In this document: positions 16,655 to 24,522 of the stretch, in pieces
How the letters are laid out: every line of letters begins with the position of its first letter
How positions within the stretch are numbered: position 1 is the stretch's first letter
Origin: Fuerstiella marisgermanici
GTDB taxonomy: Bacteria; Planctomycetota; Planctomycetia; Planctomycetales; Planctomycetaceae
NCBI RefSeq assembly: GCF_001983935.1
Contig: NZ_CP017641.1
Span: 4,836,001-4,900,000, forward strand
Direction of reading: 5' to 3'
DNA: 64,000 nucleotides
Translations under genes and position numbers: made by a program
The notes under the pieces: model-generated
Database searches by the model: none
Told to the model about the DNA's origin: nothing
Seen by the model: only the letters and a program-made list of their open reading frames with translations

Positions 16655-19096
16655 TCAATGATTGAACAAAAATTCACGTGAATTCAGCAACGACCAGAAG
16701 ATATCCTCCAGCGGCTGCTGAGGATTTTCGTCTTCGGCGGTCACCGCCAGCAGCTTCGCCATCTCCGCTTCGGTCGGCTTGCGAGTAAAGCATCGCAGGT
16801 ACAACTCGGTGATGACTTCAGCAGGCGTCTTGCCTTCTTTCAGCATGGCGGGAATCAGGCCGCCCTGCTGAATTTTGCTATTCACGGTTGTGCCGTTCAT
16901 CAAGTGCAGAGCCTGTGACAGGTTGGGCTCCATTTGCACTTCGCATGAACAAACGCTTTCGCGTTTGGCACGCCCGAAAGTCGTGAGGAAGTACGTCGAC
17001 GTATTTCCATCCGCGATGTGGACGGCTCGAGCACCGACGGGCAGACCAGCGAACTTGTCGACAGTCGACGTCACCTGAGTGATACAGTCCAGCATCACTT
17101 CAGCTCGCAAACGGCGAAGTTCGGCGTGAGCAAAATTCGTGTGGTCCGTTTCGTTGGACGGATTCGTCTGAGTTGACAACTGGTAAGTGCGCGACGTACA
17201 GATGTCTCGAACAAGACGACGGAAATCGTAGTTGTAATCAGTGAACCGTTTGCCTAGTTCCGCCAGCAATTCGGCATTCACCGGCGGGTTGCTGACTCGC
17301 ACATCATCCACCTGATCGATGATCCCCTTGCCGAAGAAGTGCGCCCAGACAATGTTGGCCAGGTTTGTGGCGAAGTAAGGGTTGTCCGGTGACGCGAGCC
17401 ATTCTGCAAGAACTTCTCGCCGATCGCGGCCCTTCAAATCCGGTGTTTCGCCGCCCAGAAACTTGGGAGCCATATTGCGTCCGCCAACGGGATGCTTCAC
17501 TTCACCGCGGCCGCTGTTAAAGATGATCTGTTCGCGCGGGTCCTCGGCACGTTTGCGGCCGATTTGCGAAAAGAAGGCAGCGAAACCGTAGTAGTCATCC
17601 ATCGTCCATCGGTCGAACGGATGATTGTGGCACTGAGTACACTGGATTCTCATGCCCATGAACACCTGAGCCGCGTTTTCGGCGACCTTCAGCGTTTCGG
17701 TTTCGGTTTGATAATAGTTGGTGGCCGGGTCACTGAACGTGCCGCCCTTCGAGGCCAGCAATTCACGCACCATCACATCAGTCGGTGTGTTGCTCGCGAT
17801 TTTTTCCTTCAACCAGTTGAAGTACCTCAGCATCGGCTTCTTGGCAACACGGTTTGTAATGGTGCGAACCTGCAGTAGTTCAGCCCATTTCATCACCCAG
17901 ATGTCGACAAACTCTTTTCGCTGCAGCAACTGATCCACAACCTTTTCGCGTTTCTGCGGGTCGGTGTCAGCGAGGAACTGTTCGTGTTCTTCTGCAGAAG
18001 GCAGAGTGCCCGTGATATCAATAAAGACGCGTCGCAAGAACTGGGGATCACTGCAGACTTCAGACGGCGTGATTCGCAGCTTACGCAGCTTGTTATGAAC
18101 CAGCGTGTCGATGTAGTTGAACTCTGGTGTCTTCGGATCTTCGTACTTCAGGCCTTTCGGAAGCACGATAAAGTTAGAGCCAACCGTGTGCGTGTCAAAG
18201 CGTGCCATGATGAACGCTTCGCCGCGTTCTCGACCGGTCACGATGCCTTCCTGAGTGATCTCGGCCGCGGTTTCGTTGTTGGAACTGAAGTAGGCCAGCG
18301 AGGTCACGTCGCGGTCTGTGCCGTCCGAATATTTGGCTCGAACAGTCAGACGCTGCGTTTCGCCGTCACCGTCGAGGACCGCGGTTTTGGGGAAGAGTTC
18401 CACTTCGACAACTTTGGGAACTTCGGCCGGCTTTGGATCATCCGGCGCGCCTTCTTTCAGCCAGCGAACCAGCGTGTTGTACTTTTCACCGCCGACATCG
18501 AATCGTTTGCCGCCAGTATGAGGTACCAGGCCCGCCGCCTTTTCGACCAGCAGACTTTCTTCCGGCAACGCGAGGTTGATGCGTCGGCCGGGGATTTCGC
18601 GAGTGATGCGATGATGGTCGCCCGCCGGATCGAAGCCAAACAACGAAAGTGCAAAGCCGTCTTTGCCTCGTGCCGCGCCGTGGCAACTGCCGTTGTTGCA
18701 ACTGGTCTTCATAAAGACCGGCATGACGTCCAGACGAAAACTGAGCGGGGGGTTGACTGTGGAGTTCGCGACTTTCACGGGAACGTCCACAGCATGACCG
18801 GCATAGCTGACAGCCACTTTTGTGACACCGTCGGCCACTGGGTGAAACGTCTGCCCATCCTGTTTAATGAATGCCGGGTTCTCAACAACCAGCGTCGCCT
18901 TATCTGTGACGTCGAAGGTCAGGCCGTTTGGCATGACCGCCTGGACCAGCAGCGACTGACGATCGCGGGCCGACGACAGGTCAATGTCTGTGGGACTCAC
19001 GATGATGGATGCTGGCTTCGGTGCTTCATCGGCCGAGGCCGGGGCCACGACGACAGCGAACATCAGGGGTGTTAAGAACAGTCGAAGTGTCTTCAT
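16655..19096 (-). CDS. Secreted DUF1549/DUF1553 protein with cytochrome-like and Ig-like domains
   Basis: 813 residues from the ATG at 19096, with a signal peptide (MKTLRLFLTPLMFAVVVAPASA). A CNNGSCHG motif about 150 residues in looks like a degenerate planctomycete cytochrome c. A bacterial Ig-like (BIG2) stretch follows at about residues 240-330 (TVRAKYSDGTDRDVTSLAYF). Then come DUF1549 (LRKLRITPSEVCSDPQFLRR, GTLPSAEE, EFVDIWVMKWAELLQ) and DUF1553 (EVLAEWLASPDNPYFATNL, FGKGIIDQVDDVR). This architecture is a planctomycete hallmark, often near sulfatases or DUF1501 genes; the biochemical activity is not known. Second to last in the operon. Confidence 0.92.
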   Translation of the reverse strand: MKTLRLFLTPLMFAVVVAPASADEAPKPASIIVSPTDIDLSSARDRQSLLVQAVMPNGLTFDVTDKATLVVENPAFIKQDGQTFHPVADGVTKVAVSYAGHAVDVPVKVANSTVNPPLSFRLDVMPVFMKTSCNNGSCHGAARGKDGFALSLFGFDPAGDHHRITREIPGRRINLALPEESLLVEKAAGLVPHTGGKRFDVGGEKYNTLVRWLKEGAPDDPKPAEVPKVVEVELFPKTAVLDGDGETQRLTVRAKYSDGTDRDVTSLAYFSSNNETAAEITQEGIVTGRERGEAFIMARFDTHTVGSNFIVLPKGLKYEDPKTPEFNYIDTLVHNKLRKLRITPSEVCSDPQFLRRVFIDITGTLPSAEEHEQFLADTDPQKREKVVDQLLQRKEFVDIWVMKWAELLQVRTITNRVAKKPMLRYFNWLKEKIASNTPTDVMVRELLASKGGTFSDPATNYYQTETETLKVAENAAQVFMGMRIQCTQCHNHPFDRWTMDDYYGFAAFFSQIGRKRAEDPREQIIFNSGRGEVKHPVGGRNMAPKFLGGETPDLKGRDRREVLAEWLASPDNPYFATNLANIVWAHFFGKGIIDQVDDVRVSNPPVNAELLAELGKRFTDYNYDFRRLVRDICTSRTYQLSTQTNPSNETDHTNFAHAELRRLRAEVMLDCITQVTSTVDKFAGLPVGARAVHIADGNTSTYFLTTFGRAKRESVCSCEVQMEPNLSQALHLMNGTTVNSKIQQGGLIPAMLKEGKTPAEVITELYLRCFTRKPTEAEMAKLLAVTAEDENPQQPLEDIFWSLLNSREFLFNH

Positions 19097-19179
19097 GATG
19101 GTAACTCGACAACGTGAAATAAGTGCTGTCGACGCATCCAAATCGATGCGCCGGGTGGGGTGGGTTTGTGGGGAGGGGT

Positions 19180-21612
19180 TTAAGGAGTGCCAGCCGCCTG
19201 CTTGGCTTCCAGTCGGAGTTTCTCGAGTCGCGTCAGTCGCTTTTCAGCGGGAGGCTTGGGAGCTTCCGGCTTCGGCTTCGCAACTTCTTTTTTGGGCGCC
19301 GCTACGACAGGTTTGGGCAGCGGCTTGTCAACTCGAAGTTCTGTACCGCCCACGCGAGCATGGGTGATCGGTTCGTTATTTTCTGTCACAACCACGCTGC
19401 AGAAGATATTCTTGTGATTGCCGGCCGGGCTGTCCGGTGCCGTCTTCACGTGGAAGATCAGCTCTTTGGTATCCTTTGTCACTTGCAGCGGTTCGGCCGT
19501 GATCTTGTGAGGAAGGCCGAGCAGTTGGACGGTCGCTGGAGCGGCAAGGTCTTTAAGAATCGAGACCTCAGCAACAATCTCCGTTTCCTGTCCAAGCTCA
19601 ACAGTGGCTCGCTGCAGCGCGAGATTCAGATACGGTTCCGCGATTTCCAAAGTCGCCATCTGCGATGCCGCAAAAGCGTTGCCACCAACGTTGGCATAGG
19701 CCAGAGCGTACACAGGCCACTTGCCGATTGCAGCGTTCGCGTTGGCACTTAGCGGATACAGCACTTCGTTTTTGCCCTTGGGCATCTTAACTGAAGTTGT
19801 TGCTCCCAGGCCTGGCGGTCGAAACGGAAACTGAACGACAATCTCTTCGTCCCAGCCTTCTTTCTTTGTCGCGACAACCTTTAACTGCATCGAACCGTTA
19901 CGCACGATCGGCACTTTCGGTTGCACAATTTCAATCGTATACGGCAGCTCATCCACCACAACCACGGGCAGACGGTTAACGTCTTTCCAGGCGTAAAGTG
20001 ACTGGCCTGGTTGAGCAATCACGAAGTCCGCTCGGTTTTCGAAGCCACCGCTGATGTTCTTGCTTTCGTCGTTCAGTCGAGCTCGAAAGTCGACCAACGC
20101 GCCGCCCAATGGGGCGTCGGCTGCGGCTTCGAACATGACTGGCATGGTGTTCAGGTTCGACGGCATGGGCGATGCCACCATGTTGATACCGGCGGGCAGC
20201 TCCAAATCTTCCAGCACCAGCTCACCGCCAAAGTTAGCTCGACTGGCCGATATGATCGTGCCGAAGCGGTTGCCCTTCGCCACATAAATCCGCTGCCGAT
20301 CCTGCGAATACCTGCGGACTCGAGGAATCCCCAGAGTCAACTTTGGTTCTACCGGTTGAAACTCGACTCGGTAAACAAAGTCGGCACCACCACGGTTAAG
20401 ATGGTCCATGATGCGGACGGCGTACTCTCCGTCTTCGGGAACAGCAAACCGGATGTAACTGTCAGGGCCACGTGAATCGTCGTTGCCACTCAACGCCTTG
20501 CCATCTTTCACTCGAAAAATGTGCATCACTGGGTCGATCCCCGTGCGGATGCGGCGGCCATAACATTCGACTTCGTACGTCTGCCCCTTCTTCGCCGTAA
20601 ATTTGTAGTAGTCGTGGTCACCTTCCTTGTCCAGGACGCCGTTGAACGTCGACGGGAAAACGACGACCGCAGCCTCATTCAGACTGTTGTTGGGTTCGGT
20701 TTCGAACGCGTCCGGATCAGGTGATACGCGGACGGTGTGTCCAGATGGGCTAATGCCACGATCGTCCTGAGCGAAAATCTGCATTTCGGTAGTGCCATCG
20801 GCAGGCAGCTTGACCTTCTGCTTGATGGGACCTTCAGCATCGCCGATGAACGTAAATTCAACTTCTTCACCGGCTTGGCCGCCGGCGGGAAAAACAGCGA
20901 CAGGTCGTGGAAACTGGCCAACGTGCAGTCGGTAGCGGCAATTACCATTTCCGCCATAACCGCTCTCACGCATTTCGATCGTGTACTGACCATCTTCCGG
21001 CACGATGATGGATGTGACCGCGTCCTGTCGCACCAGTGGCGAATCGTCCACAGCCGACAGTTCGAACCGTTCTTTGTCCAGAATTGCGATGTAAGGATCG
21101 AACAACGTTTGACCGAATCGCATGCCTTCGACTTCGACCGATAGTCGCTGTCCTTTTTTGGCTTCAACGACAAAATAGTCGACGTCTTCATTTTGGATGA
21201 CGCCTTCGACTGTAACGCCCTGCTCAATCGCCTGCGGTTCGCTGAATTCTGTGTTGGGTTCTTTCTCTGCAACTGCTGGCAGAGCTCCCACAAAGAACGT
21301 GCGGTAGTCGGACACGCCCGTCTTTGTTCGAACCTGAGCCGTCTTTTCGCCGAGCTCCACGTCCGGAGCCACCTTCACGGTTGCGCGAACGATGTTAGCG
21401 TTCTTGGCATCGGGCTCGATCTTTACGACTTCGAAACCCGGTTCATAGAACAGAATCTCTTCCGCGTCCTGCAGGCGAGCACCAGAAAACGTGAGCACGT
21501 GTTCCGCCCCACGCTGCACTCCACGCGGCGTGATAACAGTTAACGCGGGATCAGAAGCAACAGCCGAAACGGCGCTACACAGCAACAAAGCGTTCAACAC
21601 ATGAAAACGCAT
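19180..21612 (-). CDS. Secreted PPC-domain protein
   Basis: 810 residues from the ATG at 21612, preceded by a GGGGGG run 8 bases away. The signal peptide is MRFHVLNALLLCSAVSAVAS. Residues 20-105 resemble an IPT/TIG immunoglobulin-like fold (VITPRGVQRGAEHVLTFSG). Two bacterial pre-peptidase C-terminal (PPC) domains follow, each recognisable by 'EPN' plus 'DVDYFVVEAKKGQ' or 'DHDYYKFTAKKGQ'. The middle contains more beta-rich Ig-like sequence and the last 40 residues are Lys/Pro-rich (PKKEVAKPKPEAPKPPAEK). It carries no catalytic motif, so it is probably a binding or surface protein. It lies between the DUF1501 and DUF1549 genes in the operon. Confidence 0.9.
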   Translation of the reverse strand: MRFHVLNALLLCSAVSAVASDPALTVITPRGVQRGAEHVLTFSGARLQDAEEILFYEPGFEVVKIEPDAKNANIVRATVKVAPDVELGEKTAQVRTKTGVSDYRTFFVGALPAVAEKEPNTEFSEPQAIEQGVTVEGVIQNEDVDYFVVEAKKGQRLSVEVEGMRFGQTLFDPYIAILDKERFELSAVDDSPLVRQDAVTSIIVPEDGQYTIEMRESGYGGNGNCRYRLHVGQFPRPVAVFPAGGQAGEEVEFTFIGDAEGPIKQKVKLPADGTTEMQIFAQDDRGISPSGHTVRVSPDPDAFETEPNNSLNEAAVVVFPSTFNGVLDKEGDHDYYKFTAKKGQTYEVECYGRRIRTGIDPVMHIFRVKDGKALSGNDDSRGPDSYIRFAVPEDGEYAVRIMDHLNRGGADFVYRVEFQPVEPKLTLGIPRVRRYSQDRQRIYVAKGNRFGTIISASRANFGGELVLEDLELPAGINMVASPMPSNLNTMPVMFEAAADAPLGGALVDFRARLNDESKNISGGFENRADFVIAQPGQSLYAWKDVNRLPVVVVDELPYTIEIVQPKVPIVRNGSMQLKVVATKKEGWDEEIVVQFPFRPPGLGATTSVKMPKGKNEVLYPLSANANAAIGKWPVYALAYANVGGNAFAASQMATLEIAEPYLNLALQRATVELGQETEIVAEVSILKDLAAPATVQLLGLPHKITAEPLQVTKDTKELIFHVKTAPDSPAGNHKNIFCSVVVTENNEPITHARVGGTELRVDKPLPKPVVAAPKKEVAKPKPEAPKPPAEKRLTRLEKLRLEAKQAAGTP

Positions 21613-21773
21613 CTCAATTCCCCCCAAAGGAATGATGTCTGGCGTGTCAGGGCGAGACCGAAAGACTTCCAGCCCTCTTCCACCGAACGCACTGGCGGGT
21701 CGATGTGGAAGAACGCTGCGGGTTCACAATTGTCACCCGCAGCGTTGAAGTTCGTATTAATTTCGAATCCGGA

Positions 21774-23072
21774 TCAGACCAGCAGTTCACGGCGAATTTT
21801 CCCGCCGTCAACAATCTCGATCGGCCGGTCACCAGGTGCCATCAGCTCTTTGTCAGCCGTGATCCCCAGACAGTGGTAGAGCGTTGTGGCCCAGTCCTGC
21901 ACAGTAAGCGGCTTTTCTTCCGGCTCACTGGCCGTTGAATCTGACTTACCATAGACCTGACCACCTTTAATTCCACCGCCGGCGAGCACCACGCTAAACA
22001 CCTTCGGCCAATGGTCACGACCTGCCGTGCCGTTAATCTTGGGAGTCCGACCGAATTCGGTCGCGAGGCACACGAGCGTATCCTTCAGGCGACCGCGTTC
22101 TTCGAGGTCGCTGATCAGTCGGGCATACGCCTGGTCGAGGTCAGGAACCTGACGCTTGATGCCGGGATCAATGTTGTCGTGCATGTCCCAGCTGCCGTAT
22201 GTCATCGTGACGAAGCGAGCTCCCGCTTCAATCAGTCGCCGAGACATCAGCATGCGAGAACCAGCCGTGTTACGACCATATTCGTCTCGTAGCTTGTCTG
22301 GTTCTTTGTTCAGGTCGAAAGCTTCACGAGCTTCCGGCGATCCGACCATCCCGTAGGCACGCTGATAAAACGTATCAACTGCATCAAGGCTGTCAGCTTT
22401 CTCTTTGGTCACGAAGTGTTCGTTAACCGCTTCCAGCACACTTCGACGACGAGTGAACCGTTTGTCATCAACACCACCGGGCAACTTCAGGTCGCGTACG
22501 GTGAAGTCTTTCCGTGCGGGATCAGAACCGAGACTAAACGGTGCGAAAGAAGAACTCAGGTAGCCCGTTCCGGCAAATTCGTTTGGCTGGTTCGGAATGC
22601 AAACATACTGAGGAATGTTGTTCCGTGGGCCAAATTCATGAGTCACCACACTCCCGAGACTCGGGTACGACAGCGCGGGGCTGGGCCGATAGCCGGTGAA
22701 CATGTTGTGCGTCCCACGTTCATGAGCCGCTTCGCCGTGGGTCATCGACCGGCAAATCGCCAGCTTGTCGACCACCTGAGCGGTCTTCGGCCACATCTCA
22801 TTAATAAACGTGCCACCGACGTTGGTTTGGATGTGCTTCATCGGCCCACGATATTCAATCGGAGCGTAGGGCTTCGGGTCGAAGCTTTCCTGGTGAGCCA
22901 ATCCGCCGGGCAGATAAATGAAGATCACTGACTTCGCAGTGCCTTCTTTACTTTCGTAATGTTTAATGTCTGCCTGAGCTTTTTGCAGCTTCAGGTACTG
23001 GGCCAGTGTCAGACCAATACCACCACAAAAGCCTACATGCAGGAAGTCACGACGAGAATTTCCGCGACGCAT
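21774..23072 (-). CDS. DUF1501 protein, Tat-type signal, sulfatase-like fold
   Basis: 432 residues from the ATG at 23072, with GGAG upstream at good spacing. The N-terminus RRGNSRRDFLHVGFCGGIGL carries a twin-arginine SRRDFL motif, so it is probably exported folded by Tat. DUF1501 signatures include SVIFIYLPGGLAHQESFDPKP, HGEAAHERGTHNMFTGY, and the C-terminal GRDHWPKVFSVVLAGGGIKGG. The family is distantly related to alkaline phosphatases and sulfatases, but the reaction is unknown. It is the first gene of the operon 23072-13731. A promoter must lie in the 500 bases upstream; none was identified. Confidence 0.93.
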   Translation of the reverse strand: MRRGNSRRDFLHVGFCGGIGLTLAQYLKLQKAQADIKHYESKEGTAKSVIFIYLPGGLAHQESFDPKPYAPIEYRGPMKHIQTNVGGTFINEMWPKTAQVVDKLAICRSMTHGEAAHERGTHNMFTGYRPSPALSYPSLGSVVTHEFGPRNNIPQYVCIPNQPNEFAGTGYLSSSFAPFSLGSDPARKDFTVRDLKLPGGVDDKRFTRRRSVLEAVNEHFVTKEKADSLDAVDTFYQRAYGMVGSPEAREAFDLNKEPDKLRDEYGRNTAGSRMLMSRRLIEAGARFVTMTYGSWDMHDNIDPGIKRQVPDLDQAYARLISDLEERGRLKDTLVCLATEFGRTPKINGTAGRDHWPKVFSVVLAGGGIKGGQVYGKSDSTASEPEEKPLTVQDWATTLYHCLGITADKELMAPGDRPIEIVDGGKIRRELLV

Positions 23073-23579
23073 AGCGCACTCCGTGAAATGGAAATCAAAT
23101 GAGGCCGTCGGAAGCAGAGTTCCGAGCAGCACAAAAAGGAGGGAGGGTGTATAGGTGGGGATGAACCGCAGCGGCTCATTTGCATATGTTTAACTCCCGC
23201 GCCGGCGATGTCAACCAGCTAAAGCCAGCAACTGAACACCCGTACATAGGAATCAACACATCACAACAGTAAATTCGTCATGGACGTCGACTGCCGCGTA
23301 GATGCACTATTTGCTGCAAATCAGCGGACAAACCTGACCACGGCCGCTGGAATAACGTTGACAGGCCGCAAATTGTTCGCAGAAATTTCCGTGAATTCCG
23401 GCAGGACGGAAAATTCGTTGATGAAACGGGCGGTGTTTGCCCGCATTTGCCTGGTGAGGCTGCTCCGGGTGTCGAGAGCAGCCGCGCAATCCTGCGATTA
23501 ACTGCAGGACGGGAGCAGCGCAACTCCCTGACATGAAGTACTTTCGGGCAAGGAAGCAGCGTGAAGGCGCGACAGAGCA
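23073..23579. other. Intergenic upstream region of the DUF1501 operon
   Basis: 507 bases between the DUF1501 gene and the small plus-strand frame. Apart from expected upstream signals of the operon I see no gene; short frames in both directions are unsupported and overlap one another. Confidence 0.4.
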
Positions 23580-23864
23580 TTGAAGCACAAATCAGACACA
23601 CCGGACTCACTTCGGTCGCTGATCAACGATGCCGTTGGCTTGCTGAGCCCGCAGATGGCCAGCATGTGGTCGCATAAATTTGACCGCAACCGAGCGAAAT
23701 TCCAGGGCCCCGGCCCGACTTTCAGCGTTCGAGACAAAGGTGGATTCTTTACGATCACGTACGAATACGAGCCCGACAAGACCACAACTCGCCACTACGA
23801 ACACGAAACAGCAGTCCGCTTCCTGCTTCAGCTAGTCCATCGCCCCGGCATCGGAAGACGGTGA
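23580..23864 (+). CDS. Small hypothetical protein, uncertain
   Basis: A 94-residue frame starting at TTG 23580 (MKHKSDTPDSLRSLINDAV). The central part (WSHKFDRNRAKFQGPGPTFS and FTITYEYEPDKTTTRHYEHE) is rich in aromatic and charged residues and looks more protein-like than its overlapping frames, but there is no Shine-Dalgarno site and no known family. The nested inverted repeats start 87 bases after its stop. It may be a real small gene or a decayed fragment. Confidence 0.35.
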   Translation: MKHKSDTPDSLRSLINDAVGLLSPQMASMWSHKFDRNRAKFQGPGPTFSVRDKGGFFTITYEYEPDKTTTRHYEHETAVRFLLQLVHRPGIGRR

Positions 23865-23951
23865 AGCCGATGGCGAAACACTCGATTCCATCCTGAATCC
23901 GGGCGGCTGCCTGGAAGGCGAACAACATTGCTGCAAGATCCATTCGCCTAA

Positions 23952-24080
23952 CTGGACAGCGCCATGTTGGTGCGAATGGTAACCCGAAGTGTAAGCGAGG
24001 TATCGAGTTGCGACGAATCCCTCGCTTACACTTCGGGTTACCAAAAACACGGCCCAACGCCCAAAGGTGGCGCTGTCCAG
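23952..24080. repeat. Nested inverted repeats (13-bp outer, 24-bp inner arms)
   Basis: Outer arms CTGGACAGCGCCA (23952-23964) and TGGCGCTGTCCAG (24068-24080) are perfectly complementary. Inside them a 24-bp perfect inverted repeat lies at 23977-24000 and 24020-24043 with a 19-base loop. The inner arm begins TGGTAACCCGAAGTG and ends AAGCGAGG. Transcribed, this would give a very stable long hairpin. I recall this GGTAACCCGAAG...AAGCGAGG palindrome as common in planctomycete intergenic DNA, where it produces spurious 'VTRSVSEG' peptides; this is from memory. Confidence 0.9.
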
Positions 24081-24170
24081 CTAATCGCCGCGGAAATGAA
24101 GCCGCAAACGGTCGCGATGACTAAAGGTAACTTAGTCAGCTTCTTTAGCGGGACTCACGCAGACGCTCTT

Positions 24171-24212
24171 GCGGTAACGGAGCGGCAATATTTGCCGTTG
24201 AGCGCGTTACCG
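24171..24212. repeat. Imperfect hairpin upstream of the M1-peptidase gene
   Basis: CGGTAACG (24172-24179) pairs with CGTTACCG (24205-24212), and inside it CGGCAA (24183-24188) pairs with TTGCCG (24192-24197) around a TAT loop. It lies about 90 bases after the nested inverted repeats and before a short frame leading into the peptidase gene. No T run, so not an evident terminator. Confidence 0.65.
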
Positions 24213-24231
24213 TCAGCAAGGTTGAGCCCGC

Positions 24232-24522
24232 ATGAAATGCGCAGCCCTCGGACAGATGGGCCGGACGCCTGCACAGCGGGCCTCTTTATTGACTGCCACT
24301 TTAGTTGCGGGCCTGCCTTGGCCGGGTCCGCAGTCTTTGCCGCTGGCCGTTACAGTCCGCCCAGATTCCGATACGCCGACGAAAAAATCAGGGGTCGCAG
24401 ATTCGCCCGACGTTATACAATTCGGACAACACTCGTCGACGGAATCCACCGATGAGGTCACAGTGACCCGGCTTGTTGATCAACAGCCGCCAACAAAAGA
24501 GGGGACGGATACCCCAGTTTAA
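24232..24522 (+). CDS. Possible small upstream frame, uncertain
   Basis: A 96-residue frame (MKCAALGQMGRTPAQRASLL) whose TAA stop directly abuts the ATG of the M1-peptidase gene at 24523. The abutting stop and start would suit translational coupling. The N-terminus has a hydrophobic stretch (residues 18-42) but no family is recognised and the minus strand is equally open at this place (24213-24461). The sequence could instead be part of a longer intergenic repeat. Confidence 0.25.
   Translation: MKCAALGQMGRTPAQRASLLTATLVAGLPWPGPQSLPLAVTVRPDSDTPTKKSGVADSPDVIQFGQHSSTESTDEVTVTRLVDQQPPTKEGTDTPV

Noticed and set aside
17984-19075. 363-residue plus-strand frame
   Set aside because: Lies wholly antisense to the DUF1549 gene, whose motifs and heme-like site are clear; the frame has no family features and is a shadow.
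23946-24090. Integron attC site
   Set aside because: The left end shows GCCTAAC, an RYYYAAC-type box, next to the outer arm, but the right end has GCTAATC instead of GTTRRRY, and no integrase or cassette-like genes lie nearby.
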